From assembly GCF_001787335.1 (NCBI RefSeq), contig NZ_CP014674.1:2460501-2524500 (forward strand): DNA of 64,000 bases, given 5' to 3'. The position numbers and the translations under genes were made by a program. The notes under the pieces were generated by a model that had not been told where the DNA came from, ran no database searches, and saw only the letters and a list, made by a program, of their open reading frames with translations. Below are positions 35,805-44,949 of this stretch, piece after piece (the stretch's first letter is position 1; the number at the start of each line of letters is the position of its first letter). The stretch comes from Kozakia baliensis (GTDB lineage Bacteria; Pseudomonadota; Alphaproteobacteria; Acetobacterales; Acetobacteraceae).

Positions 35805-36421
35805 AGTTTCCGTCTCTTCAAAACGCAGGCTAGCAGAAACTCCAGCCCTTCCAGACGCGCCAACGCTGTCGGCATATCCGGTCCCCAGACATAAACGCCG
35901 TGCCCGCGGATCAAATACCCGGCGGGCATTTTTCCTAGAGAAGACGCGACGACCGTAGCCAAACGGGCGATATCCTGATCGTTATCGAAAAGCGGCACGC
36001 TCACGCTGGTTTCGTGGGTCGATTGCCCTTCGAACACCTTCAACAATTCGTATCCGGCGAGTTCGATGGACGGTCCAGGTTCGTCTAGAGACAGCACCGT
36101 GCCGGGAATGGAATGCCCGTGCAGCACCGCGCCGATTTTTGGATCGTGTGCGTAGAGCTGAGTATGCAGAAGCGTCTCGGCGCTGGCGCGCTGACCTTCA
36201 ATTAAGGGTCGCCCTTCGGCGTCGATCTCAATCACGCCGTCCGCATTCAGAAAGCCCTTATGGCCGCCGGAACGCGTGATCGCGATGCGGCCATCCGGCA
36301 GTTTCCGGCTCAGGTTTCCCGCCGTCGCCGGAACCCAGCCGCGCTGGTCCATACGCCGCCCGGCCTCGATGATATCTCGCACCGCCTCGTTCCAGGCGGT
36401 GTCCCGTCCCTCAACATTCAT
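35801..36421 (-). CDS. mtnB: Methylthioribulose-1-phosphate dehydratase
   Basis: Class II aldolase-fold enzyme of methionine salvage. The 206-residue protein has a start region PATAGNLSRKLPDG, the zinc ligands in VLHGHSIPG (His101, His103) and a third in LIRGHGVYVWG. It is first of the mtnB-mtnD-mtnC-ribF chain. mtnA, mtnK or mtnP, needed for the earlier steps, are not in the window. Confidence 0.93.
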   Translation of the reverse strand: MNVEGRDTAWNEAVRDIIEAGRRMDQRGWVPATAGNLSRKLPDGRIAITRSGGHKGFLNADGVIEIDAEGRPLIEGQRASAETLLHTQLYAHDPKIGAVLHGHSIPGTVLSLDEPGPSIELAGYELLKVFEGQSTHETSVSVPLFDNDQDIARLATVVASSLGKMPAGYLIRGHGVYVWGPDMPTALARLEGLEFLLACVLKRRKL

Positions 36422-36426
36422 CGCAA

Positions 36427-36693
36427 TCAGTGATTGGGCGTGTTGACGTTGGTGGTGTTCGGCTGGGTGTAATGCGGCTGTGCATTATAGCCCGGCTGGT
36501 TCGGCGGCGAGATCTGGCCGTTCGGCTGCTGCGCGTTATGCTCCAGCGACTCGTCATCGGCCATGTTCTTCTTGAACGATTTGATGCCCTTGGCGAAATC
36601 GCCCATGAGCGAGCTGATCTTGCTGCCGCCGCCGAACAGGACGAGCACGACGGCGAGCACCACCAGCCAATGCAGGGGACTCATGCTACCCAT
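36427..36693 (-). CDS. tatA: Sec-independent protein translocase TatA
   Basis: Pore-forming component of the twin-arginine export system. The 88 residues have the short N-terminal membrane helix ([15 protein letters not shown]), the amphipathic helix starting around residue 24 ([18 protein letters not shown]) and a polar Asn/Pro/Gln-rich tail. tatB and tatC are not nearby. GGAGAG precedes the ATG at 36693. The gluconate dehydrogenase small subunit here carries a Tat motif and would be a client. Confidence 0.93.
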   Translation of the reverse strand: MGSMSPLHWLVVLAVVLVLFGGGSKISSLMGDFAKGIKSFKKNMADDESLEHNAQQPNGQISPPNQPGYNAQPHYTQPNTTNVNTPNH

Positions 36694-36747
36694 AATTCTC
36701 TCTCCTCACGGCGGGACCAAAAATAGAGGCCCGCAATAGCAATTCCT

Positions 36748-37257
36748 TCACATGGCGCGGTCCGGCGCATCTTGCAAGCGCGCGATGTCATCCAATCCAC
36801 GTGGGGCGATGAAACCGTAGGTCGGATAGGCCCTGCGCCCGATCGTATGAATCGGCGCCCAATAGACGCGCACCAGCGTCCAGTCATTGGCGGGAGAGAC
36901 ATCCACGACCGGCACGTTACGGTCGATCCGCCCTGGTTCCCAATTAGCGTGTTCGACCAGGATCTCACGTGCCGCCACCTGGCGACGCACGATCGAGACA
37001 TGGCCTGAAGGCAGGCGGCCCGACGAGCGGAAAACCAGAACTTCGCCTGCTTCCGGCATATGGCCCCGGCGATATTTCCCCGAAGCGCCGCGCCACCAGG
37101 ATGCGGCGGGGCCGTAGAGCGCAAGACCGGTTTTGGAACGGGCATAGGGCGCGCATTGCAAGCGTCCGTTGAAGGCCGAGCGGCTATATTCGTAACGATT
37201 GCCCGCGCAGGCCGTCAGGGAGACGAGCGCGAGAAAACCTAAGCACAACCGCCTCAT
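36748..37257 (-). CDS. CHAP-domain lipoprotein (putative peptidoglycan amidase/peptidase)
   Basis: 169 residues with signal and lipobox (LTAC, Cys17). The mature part resembles CHAP/NlpC-P60-type cysteine hydrolases, with a candidate catalytic Cys35 in GRLQCAPYARS and His86 in SGHVSIV. These enzymes cut peptidoglycan cross-links or glycan-peptide bonds. It overlaps the upstream recX stop by 4 nt (ATGA) and precedes tatA. Confidence 0.78.
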   Translation of the reverse strand: MRRLCLGFLALVSLTACAGNRYEYSRSAFNGRLQCAPYARSKTGLALYGPAASWWRGASGKYRRGHMPEAGEVLVFRSSGRLPSGHVSIVRRQVAAREILVEHANWEPGRIDRNVPVVDVSPANDWTLVRVYWAPIHTIGRRAYPTYGFIAPRGLDDIARLQDAPDRAM

Positions 37258-37877
37258 GAAGATTTCAGCATTAAAACGCGCTCCTCCGCTTCTTCCGGAT
37301 CGAAAGCCAATGCCTGCTCGGCGATATCGCGCCCGAAACCGGCACGCGCGAACGCGGCGAGAGCCTTTTGATGCGCAGCAAGGTCCGGCTCGGGTGCGTC
37401 GGGGCGGCGGAACGGGCCGAGGCGGCGTTTGCGGGCCAGCACGAGGGCCGCACCGAGTTCGTTCTCATAGGCGGCGGCGTCGTGCCGCTCCCCTAGCGCC
37501 TCGTCCAGCGCTTCGCTCAACGTCTCGTGTTCGACGCCGCGCTGCATCAGATGGGCGGTGACGGCGCGGCGCGAGCGGCCCGAACGGGTCAGACCGCGTG
37601 AGCGCGATTGCGCGAAGGCGTGATCGTTCAGCGCGCCGAGGCGCACCATGTCCCGCACGATCTCATCGATGGCGGGTAAAAGCGCTTGGAGCTGCCCTTC
37701 GATTTCCGTCGTTTCCGCCCCGGCGCGTTCTGCCCGCACGCCCCAACGGCGCACACGGCGGACAAGCGCTTGCTGCAAGCCTTGCTCGGTCGTGGCGAAT
37801 CGCGCGACATGCGCCAGGGCGGCTTCGCGCAGGCTGGCGGCGTTCGGGGGTGGGGGCGGCTCCATCTCGGCTGACAT
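37254..37877 (-). CDS. recX: Regulatory protein RecX
   Basis: Modulator that binds RecA filaments. The 207-residue helical protein (start ATG 37877) shows RecX-type three-helix repeats such as GALNDHAFAQSRSRGLTRSGRS and the following RAVTAHLMQRGV. An ATG at 37928 would leave only 11 bp to the divergent gene, so the inner start is preferred and leaves room for promoters. recA itself is not adjacent. Confidence 0.85.
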   Translation of the reverse strand: MSAEMEPPPPPNAASLREAALAHVARFATTEQGLQQALVRRVRRWGVRAERAGAETTEIEGQLQALLPAIDEIVRDMVRLGALNDHAFAQSRSRGLTRSGRSRRAVTAHLMQRGVEHETLSEALDEALGERHDAAAYENELGAALVLARKRRLGPFRRPDAPEPDLAAHQKALAAFARAGFGRDIAEQALAFDPEEAEERVLMLKSS

Positions 37878-37939
37878 GCTGTATAATTTGCCATAAATTC
37901 GTGGCTGAAAAATGAAACTTTTTTCCATATGGAGAATGC

Positions 37940-39496
37940 ATGACCGATTCGACGCTGGAACAGGCCCTCAATGCCCTGCCCCGCCGGTTTCCCGGCCCCG
38001 GCGGTGCGGCGGCGGTCATCAAGGATGGCAAGGTTCTGGCGCGTCATGCCTGGGGATATGCCAACGCGGAGACGCGGTTGCCTTTCACGCCTGCCTCGCT
38101 GTTTCGCATGTGCTCCATCACCAAACAGTTCACCTGCGCGTTGCTGCTCGATGCGTTCGACGACCCGACCGCGCTGGACGCCGACGTCGCCGCGCGCTTG
38201 CCGAATTTGCAGGAGCCGCCGCCGGGCATGCTGCATCTGGCACACAATCAATCCGGCCTGCGCGATTACTGGGCGGTGGCGATGCTGCATGGCGCGCCGA
38301 TCGAATCGGCTTTCGGGGATGAGGAATCCACTCGCGTCATCAGCGGAACGCGCAGCCTGCATTTCCGGCCCGGCGCGTCATATTCTTATGTGAATCAGAA
38401 TTTTCGGTTGATTTCGGACATCGTGCAAAACCGCCTCGGACGCAGCTTCGCGGAATTGCTTCAGGCACGTTTGTTTGACCGTTTCGGCATGAGCCGCGCA
38501 TTGCTGGCCGCCGATACGCGCGCCATGCCCGATGGAACGCAGGGCTATGAAGGCAGCGAGGTGACCGGTTATCGCCCGGCCGTGAACAATATCTACTGGA
38601 CCGGGGATGCCGGACTGGGCGCAAGCCTGGACGATATGATCGCCTGGGAGTTGGCCATCGATGCGCAACGTGACGATCCGGCGGGTTGGTATAACCGCCT
38701 GAGCATGCCGGTTTCGTTCATCGACGGTGCGCCTGCGCGTTACGGTTTCGGTTTGCAGCGTGGGCGTTTGTTCGGACGTGAGATGACCGGCCATGGCGGG
38801 GCCTTGCGCGGTTGGCGGAGCCATCGGCTGCATCTGGCGACAGAACGGCTTTCGGTTGTGGTCATGTTCAATCATATGTCGGAGGCGCATGCGGCGGCGG
38901 CCACCCTGGCGGCGGCGGTTCTGGGCGAAATCCCGCCTCCGAGCCTGGGCACGCCGGGAAATCCGCATATTCCCGGCATTTACCTCGATTCCGATACCGG
39001 ACTTTCCGCACGGATCGAGGCGGAGGACGCCCGGTTGCGCGTCGGCTATACCTATCCGCCGGAAATTTTGGAAAATTGGCGTGATGACGGCGCGGGAACG
39101 GATGGCACCCGCCTCAGCCTACGCGGCGAGGATTTGTGGATGGAGCGCCCGCAGGAAAATCGCTCCGGTTGGCTGAAGCGCCAAATCGCCGGAGAGGGCA
39201 CGCTGGATGTCGCAGTGCGTTTTCATTGCGACGAGTTGGGCGCGCAACTCAGTGTCGTGAATGCGGGCGGCGCGCTTTACGGTGGGTTCTCGGGCATGTT
39301 GGGACTGGGGCGGATGGAACGCTTGCAGCCTTTGAGCCAGGATTTGTGGCTGCTGCCTTGCCTGCGGGCGCTGGATCATTCCCCGCCGGGTGCCTGGACG
39401 TTGTCTTTTCAACGCGATGAGAGCGGGAACGTGACTGGCGCGCGGGTGGGTTGCTGGCTGGCGCGCGATCTTTTTTACCGTCGCATGTCGGACTAA
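37940..39496 (+). CDS. dap: D-aminopeptidase-type serine hydrolase (beta-lactamase family)
   Basis: 518 residues, matching the D-aminopeptidase of Ochrobactrum/Brucella in layout and length. The catalytic SxxK is Ser59-Lys62 (SITK), YxN is at 150-152 (YVN) and a HxG motif lies in MTGHGGALRGW. Two C-terminal antiparallel-barrel domains follow. The enzyme releases N-terminal D-amino acids from peptides. No signal peptide is seen, so it acts in the cytoplasm. GGAG precedes the ATG by 5 nt. Confidence 0.88.
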   Translation: MTDSTLEQALNALPRRFPGPGGAAAVIKDGKVLARHAWGYANAETRLPFTPASLFRMCSITKQFTCALLLDAFDDPTALDADVAARLPNLQEPPPGMLHLAHNQSGLRDYWAVAMLHGAPIESAFGDEESTRVISGTRSLHFRPGASYSYVNQNFRLISDIVQNRLGRSFAELLQARLFDRFGMSRALLAADTRAMPDGTQGYEGSEVTGYRPAVNNIYWTGDAGLGASLDDMIAWELAIDAQRDDPAGWYNRLSMPVSFIDGAPARYGFGLQRGRLFGREMTGHGGALRGWRSHRLHLATERLSVVVMFNHMSEAHAAAATLAAAVLGEIPPPSLGTPGNPHIPGIYLDSDTGLSARIEAEDARLRVGYTYPPEILENWRDDGAGTDGTRLSLRGEDLWMERPQENRSGWLKRQIAGEGTLDVAVRFHCDELGAQLSVVNAGGALYGGFSGMLGLGRMERLQPLSQDLWLLPCLRALDHSPPGAWTLSFQRDESGNVTGARVGCWLARDLFYRRMSD

Positions 39497-39623
39497 TTTG
39501 ACGAAAAGCGCCTAAAACAGCCATCATAGGAACGTGGATCGATTTTGCCCTGCCCTGGTCCCAGGCGCGGGGCCTTTGTCGTTTCGCAAAAAATTGCAAC
39601 ATTCAACTGGGCTATTCGACGCC

Positions 39624-40817
39624 ATGATTTCCGCTTTGATGCCGACATTCAAACGAGCCGACCTCGCTTTCGAGCGTGGGGAAGGCGCTTGGCTGTACAC
39701 GGCGGACGGGCGACGATTCTTGGATTTCGGGGCGGGCATCGCGGTGTCGTCCCTAGGACATGGTCATCCCAAGTTGGTCGCGGCGATTGCCGAACAGGCA
39801 GCCAAGGTGATGCATGTCTCCAACCTCTATCGAATTCCCCAGGCTGAAGCATTGGCGCAGAAACTGGTCGCGCATTCCTTCGCCGACAGTGTGTTCTTCT
39901 GCAATTCCGGTGCGGAAGCCAATGAAGGCATGGTCAAGATGATCCGCCGGGATCAGGCCCAACGCGGCTATCCTGAGCGCACGCGCATTATTTGCTGCGA
40001 TGGCGCATTCCATGGCCGTACCTTGGCGATGCTGGCCGCGACGGGCAATCCAGCTTATCTCGACGGTTTCGGCAAGCCTGTCGAAGGGTTCGATCATGTG
40101 CCGTTCAACAATCTGAATGCGCTGCGCGATGCGATCACGCCGGAGACGGCCGGGATTATGGTCGAGCCGATTCAGGGCGAGAGCGGCATCAAACAAGCCG
40201 ATCCGCATTTCATCCACGGGCTGCGCCAGGCTTGCGACGAATTCGGTTTGGTTTTGGCCTTCGACGAAGTGCAGACCGGCGTCGGCCGTACCGGCAAACT
40301 GTTCGCGCATGAATGGTATGATGTGAAACCCGACATCATCTCGGTGGCCAAGGGCATCGGCGGCGGCTTCCCGCTCGGCGCGATCTTAGCGACCGAAGAA
40401 GTAGCCTCGCACATGACGCCGGGGACGCACGGCACCACGTTCGGCGGCAATCCGCTGGCCTGTGCGGCGGGCAATGCGGTGCTGGACGAAGTTCTGGCGC
40501 CGGGCTTTCTCGATCATGTGCGCAAAACCGGCGCGGCGTTCGGCGAAATGCTGACGGAGTTGACGCGCCAGCACCCGCAGATTTTCGAACAGGTGCGTGG
40601 GCGCGGCCTGATGTGGGGACTGCGTTGCAAGCCGCCGGTGGCGGATGTGCTGACGGCGGTCCTACATGAAGGGCTGCTCTGCGTGAGTGCGGGCGACAAC
40701 GTATTGCGCCTCGTACCGCCTTTGATCGTAACGGAAGAAGAGTGCCGGATCGCCTGCGACGCTATTTCACGCGCCGCGACGAAGCTGACGCAAAAAATGA
40801 CGGAGTTGAGCGCATGA
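39624..40817 (+). CDS. argD: Acetylornithine aminotransferase
   Basis: PLP enzyme of arginine synthesis. The 397 residues have the class-III aminotransferase pattern: FFCNSGAEANEGMVK, DEVQTGVGRTGKLFA, and the PLP lysine in SVAKGIGGGFPLGA. The start MISALMPTF is chosen over an ATG 90 nt upstream. The stop overlaps the argF start (ATGA). In arginine operons of this type, the same enzyme may also serve lysine synthesis. Confidence 0.95.
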   Translation: MISALMPTFKRADLAFERGEGAWLYTADGRRFLDFGAGIAVSSLGHGHPKLVAAIAEQAAKVMHVSNLYRIPQAEALAQKLVAHSFADSVFFCNSGAEANEGMVKMIRRDQAQRGYPERTRIICCDGAFHGRTLAMLAATGNPAYLDGFGKPVEGFDHVPFNNLNALRDAITPETAGIMVEPIQGESGIKQADPHFIHGLRQACDEFGLVLAFDEVQTGVGRTGKLFAHEWYDVKPDIISVAKGIGGGFPLGAILATEEVASHMTPGTHGTTFGGNPLACAAGNAVLDEVLAPGFLDHVRKTGAAFGEMLTELTRQHPQIFEQVRGRGLMWGLRCKPPVADVLTAVLHEGLLCVSAGDNVLRLVPPLIVTEEECRIACDAISRAATKLTQKMTELSA

Positions 40818-41803
40818 GCGCCGCGCAGGCTTTCCCCCCGCAGACCGAAATTCGGCATTTTCTCGACCTGCGCGATCTGGATGCCACAACGCTGCGCGAC
40901 ATCGTCGATGTCGGGCTGAGCGTTAAGCGCATGCAGGACGGTCGCCGCCGCCCGCTGCACCCGGAATTGCCTTTGGCCGGGCGCGCACTGGGGCTGATGC
41001 TGTCCAAGCCTTCCACCCGTACGCGGCTTTCCTTCGAGGTGGGCATGCGGCAACTGGGCGGGGACGTTTCGGTTCTTTCCCCGGCGGACATGCAACTCGG
41101 GCGGGGCGAAAGCCTTGCCGACACGGCGCGTGTTCTCTCGCGCTTTCTCGACGTGTTGGTGTTGCGCACGGGTAAGACGGCCAATCTGCACGAACTGGCG
41201 CGCTGGAGCAGTATTCCGGTCATCAACGGGCTGACCCCGCATTCCCATCCGGTTCAGATTCTGGCCGATATCATGACGTTCGAAGAGCATCGCGGCCCGG
41301 TGGCCGGCTCGCGTTGGGCCTGGGTGGGGGATGGCAATAATGTTGCCACTTCCCTGATCGAAGGCGCGGTTCGCTTCGGCTTCGAACTCGACCTGGCGAC
41401 GCCGCCTTCAATGTCGCCCAATCCGGATGTTCTGGCCTGGGCGAAAGCGGAAGGCGGCAAGATCCGTGTGTTGCATGATGCACGCGAAGCCGCGCGCGGG
41501 GCGGATTGCGTAGTGACGGATACCTGGACGAGCATGTCCGACGAGGAGTCCGCCGCGCGGCTGGAAACGCTGCGCCCGTATCAGGTCGATCGTGCTCTGA
41601 TGACCGAAGCCGCACCGAAGGCTCTTTTTATGCACTGCCTTCCTGCCCATATCGGTGAGGAAGTCACGCAGGACGTGTTCGAGAGTCCGGCTTCCGTCGT
41701 CTTCGACGAGGCGGAAAACCGGTTGCATGCCCAAAAAGGGCTTCTGCTTTGGGCGCTTGGCGGCCCCGATTGGCGGAAGGCTGGGCAACTCGCAACGCGC
41801 TAA
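40814..41803 (+). CDS. argF: Ornithine carbamoyltransferase
   Basis: Joins carbamoyl phosphate and ornithine to citrulline. The 329-residue protein has the carbamoyl-phosphate loop SKPSTRTRLSFE, the HPVQILAD motif and the ornithine-side MHCLPAHIGEEV. It overlaps argD by 4 nt and precedes hslO, an order widely seen in alphaproteobacteria. Confidence 0.96.
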   Translation: MSAAQAFPPQTEIRHFLDLRDLDATTLRDIVDVGLSVKRMQDGRRRPLHPELPLAGRALGLMLSKPSTRTRLSFEVGMRQLGGDVSVLSPADMQLGRGESLADTARVLSRFLDVLVLRTGKTANLHELARWSSIPVINGLTPHSHPVQILADIMTFEEHRGPVAGSRWAWVGDGNNVATSLIEGAVRFGFELDLATPPSMSPNPDVLAWAKAEGGKIRVLHDAREAARGADCVVTDTWTSMSDEESAARLETLRPYQVDRALMTEAAPKALFMHCLPAHIGEEVTQDVFESPASVVFDEAENRLHAQKGLLLWALGGPDWRKAGQLATR

Positions 41804-41841
41804 GCGAGCTTCCCTGTTTTTTCTCCGATAGACGAGTTTCG

Positions 41842-42780
41842 ATGATCCAGACCCCTGTTTTTCTCGATACCCAACGCCCCGCCGATGTGCCCAATCTGGT
41901 CGTGCCGCGCGGGGTCACCCCGTTCCACCTGGCGGGACGCCCGGTTCGAGGACGTCTGGTGCGTTTGGGCCCGCTGGCTGATGTGCTGCTGACGCGGCGC
42001 GATCTGCCAGCACCCATTACGCGCCTCGGCGGCGAAGCGCTGGCGTTGGTGGCGGGACTGAGCGCAGGATTGAAATTCAAAGGTGCGTTCTCCTTGCAAA
42101 TCAAGGGAGATGGTCCCGTCTCCACATTGGTTGCGGATTGCACCGATATGGGTGAGATGCGGCTCTATATTCGCGCCGATGCCGAAACGGCACTGGCGAC
42201 ACCAAAGGAACTATTGGGCGAAGGGTATTTCGCCTTCACCATCGACCAGGGCGCGCATACCGACCGCCATCAGGGCATTGTCGCCATCACGGGCGATCGT
42301 ATGGCCGATATGGCGACGCATTATTTCGAGACCAGCGAGCAACATGCGTGCTGGATGCGGCTTTTCTGCACACATACCGATGCCGGATGGCAGGCGGGCG
42401 GCATTATTCTTGAGCGCATCGCAACCGAAGGCGGCGCGTCGGACTTGCGGGAAGATATCGAGAAAGACCCGTGGGAGACGGCCTGCGTTTTGGCGGAAAC
42501 GCTGAGCGAAGGTGAGTTGTTCGACCCGGCGTTGAGTGCGGAAACGTTGCTGGAGCGGCTTTTCGGCACGCTAGATGTGATGGTCGGTCAACCACGTGCA
42601 TTGAGTTATGGATGCCGTTGTTCCCGCGCCAAACTGGCGGGCGTTCTGGAGAACTTCCCCGTGGAAGACCTCGACCACATGGCGGAAGACGGAACGATCG
42701 TCATGACGTGCGATTTCTGCAACATCGACTTCAGATTTGCTCGTGATGAAGTCGGGCGTCACATCCAGGACGAGGCGTAA
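41842..42780 (+). CDS. hslO: Redox-regulated chaperone Hsp33
   Basis: Chaperone switched on by oxidative unfolding. The 312-residue protein ends in the zinc switch with four cysteines, CRC (in YGCRCSRAK) and CDFC, the usual CxC...CxxC set. The start MIQTPVFLD at 41842 follows the argF stop by 38 bp. Confidence 0.93.
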   Translation: MIQTPVFLDTQRPADVPNLVVPRGVTPFHLAGRPVRGRLVRLGPLADVLLTRRDLPAPITRLGGEALALVAGLSAGLKFKGAFSLQIKGDGPVSTLVADCTDMGEMRLYIRADAETALATPKELLGEGYFAFTIDQGAHTDRHQGIVAITGDRMADMATHYFETSEQHACWMRLFCTHTDAGWQAGGIILERIATEGGASDLREDIEKDPWETACVLAETLSEGELFDPALSAETLLERLFGTLDVMVGQPRALSYGCRCSRAKLAGVLENFPVEDLDHMAEDGTIVMTCDFCNIDFRFARDEVGRHIQDEA

Positions 42781-42800
42781 AAGACGGACGGGATGAGGTC

Positions 42801-43841
42801 ATGCAGGGATCGGCACTTCTAAAAGACGTTACGATCGACGGTCAGCCGGTCAGCACTCTCTATGACCGATGGCAGCCGACGGCGTTGGTGCCGCTTTCCG
42901 AAGATGCGACATGCCTGACGATGGCCGAGCCGGAGAGCGGGCGGCATGCCGTTTGGTATCTGAACGCGCAGAAGCGTTATTGCGGTTCGCATATCGAAGT
43001 GACCGAGCATCTCTCGGCCGATGACGTGCTAGCGCCCCTGGCCCCAATTTTCGATGAACTCGCCCGGACCAGCCTCGCGACTCTACCCCCAGCGGCTCCG
43101 CCAGAAATGGCCGCTCTACCGCCCTTTCTGGCTATCGAACTGGCGAGCGCCTGGGTTGTGCGCAATCTGGCCAATACCGCCATTGTGCCGGTTTCCCGCC
43201 CTGAAAGCGATGGCACCGTTTCCGGCCCCGACGGATTGGCGATTTCAAATGCATCGCTGCACCGCATGCTGGAATCGCGCCTCGGCGATGGGCCGTTGGT
43301 CGTACCCTCACCGTTCACCGGCGCACCTCTGCGCACGCAGCTATCTTTCGCTTTGGATCATCTTTTGATCCACCGCTTCTACGACCCGGAACAAAAAGCG
43401 GCATTCTATCTGATCTGGCCCGAGCGAGATCGTGACCGAAAGGCGATTTTCTACTCGCCTCTCTCTCGTCTGATCGTGTCGGACCTGCCCGGTGCCGGTT
43501 TGATCCCAGGGCGCATCCTAGGCTGGTATCTTAGCCATCCGGAACATGTTCGTACCGTTGCGGAAGCGCCTATTTTCGAAGCCCGCGATTATGGATTAGG
43601 GCAGGCTTCGAAGTTGAAGGATGGGCCCGCCCAAAGCTCCGCCGAGCAGATACCGCCACGCCAGCCGCATGGAGAGGCCATTTCGGATTCTTGGACCTTC
43701 CTCCGTGAAACGGCGGCGGGGAAAACTTCCAGCGCTGCCCTACTGCCTTCTACAAAAGCGCCGGAACCCATTACTTCACGGAAAACAGGCCAGGAATCTG
43801 GACTTTTGAGACGACTGCGCTCTTTCTTCCAAAAGAAATAG
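42801..43841 (+). CDS. Protein of unknown function downstream of hslO
   Basis: 346 residues, soluble, with no signal peptide. The first two thirds look folded (YDRWQPTALVPLSED, ASAWVVRNLANTAIVPVS, HLLIHRFYDPEQKAAFYLIWP); the last 90 residues are polar and low in complexity, ending in a basic LRRLRSFFQKK. I do not recognise a family. It starts 20 bp after hslO and may share its transcript. Confidence 0.7.
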   Translation: MQGSALLKDVTIDGQPVSTLYDRWQPTALVPLSEDATCLTMAEPESGRHAVWYLNAQKRYCGSHIEVTEHLSADDVLAPLAPIFDELARTSLATLPPAAPPEMAALPPFLAIELASAWVVRNLANTAIVPVSRPESDGTVSGPDGLAISNASLHRMLESRLGDGPLVVPSPFTGAPLRTQLSFALDHLLIHRFYDPEQKAAFYLIWPERDRDRKAIFYSPLSRLIVSDLPGAGLIPGRILGWYLSHPEHVRTVAEAPIFEARDYGLGQASKLKDGPAQSSAEQIPPRQPHGEAISDSWTFLRETAAGKTSSAALLPSTKAPEPITSRKTGQESGLLRRLRSFFQKK

Positions 43842-43878
43842 GCTTCGATTCGGCAAACGTTCGAAACGGGAAAGAAAA

Positions 43879-44772
43879 ATGTTCAATAAGAGTCGTTCGA
43901 AAAGCTTTTGGCGTGCCAGTGTAATCATGCTGCTCCTCACTAGCGCCGCACCGCTTTTGTCAGCCTGTGGCGACGACTCTTCTCCTCAATCCTTCGCGCC
44001 GTTGAATTATAGTTATCTCGGCCAGCTTCATCTCAATGTGGCGCATATCGATATCCTCGATCAGGCGCCACCTGGCAGCACGCCTGGCGATATTTCAGGA
44101 AAAGCGCCGACCCCGCCCGACCAGGCACTTCAACAACTGGCGCGCGACCGCCTTGGTGCAAGCGGCGGAAGCGGGAATGCGGTTTTCACGATCACTCATG
44201 CATCGATCCTTCATGAACCTGGCGGCACGCTACAGGGCGATCTGGAAGCGCATATCGATATTCTCACCGCAACGGGAGAGCATGCCGGTTACGCTCAGGC
44301 ACATGTCAGCCGTACGCTCAATCCCGGCGGCGAGGATGCGGAGTCACGCAAGGTTCTCTACGATCTGACATCGCAGATGATGCAGGACATGAACGTCGAG
44401 CTTGAATATCAGATCAAGAAATCCTTGCGCGATTGGCTGGTGGACGCCGGAGGCGCTCCCCTGGCTGGTGCAATCCAGCAACAGAATCTTTCCACCTCAG
44501 GGAGCGCCGTGGATACGGGAAGCGCCAACGCTCCGAGCGCCAGTGTTCCAGCCGCTAACGCAACGCCCGTCGAACCCCCGACTGCGGCGGCTTCTCCTGC
44601 CGCCACAACCGAAGCGGCCCCGGCCTCGGCTCCCAGCGCGCCACAAACGCCCGATGCGATTTTCCCGACCGGTGGCGACGATGCTGCGGGAGCGGCAAAT
44701 TCCGCGCCAGCCGTTCCGAAAGTACATTCGCCGCAACCCGGTGTTTTATCGATTCCAGGCAATACTCAATAA
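43879..44772 (+). CDS. Putative lipoprotein with Ala/Pro-rich tail
   Basis: 297 residues. The signal ends in a lipobox LSAC. The mature part (residues 30-185) has alternating strands and helices (LNYSYLGQLHLNVAHIDI, LYDLTSQMMQDMNVELEYQI). The last 100 residues are Ala/Pro/Thr-rich and probably unstructured, perhaps spanning the cell wall. It does not match a family I know. It follows the preceding unknown gene by 37 bp. Confidence 0.7.
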   Translation: MFNKSRSKSFWRASVIMLLLTSAAPLLSACGDDSSPQSFAPLNYSYLGQLHLNVAHIDILDQAPPGSTPGDISGKAPTPPDQALQQLARDRLGASGGSGNAVFTITHASILHEPGGTLQGDLEAHIDILTATGEHAGYAQAHVSRTLNPGGEDAESRKVLYDLTSQMMQDMNVELEYQIKKSLRDWLVDAGGAPLAGAIQQQNLSTSGSAVDTGSANAPSASVPAANATPVEPPTAAASPAATTEAAPASAPSAPQTPDAIFPTGGDDAAGAANSAPAVPKVHSPQPGVLSIPGNTQ

Positions 44773-44949
44773 AATCAACGTGACGCGCTGCCGCGCTTAT
44801 TAAAAAATAATCGAGAATGCATTATCGCGGCCTCGCATGACTGGACATCGACCTACTCTGTCTTACACAGAGGTCGTTCACACGCCTGATACCTGATCCA
44901 TACGAGGCCACCCCGGTCGCCGCACCCAGATTTCCTGCCGGAGAATTAT

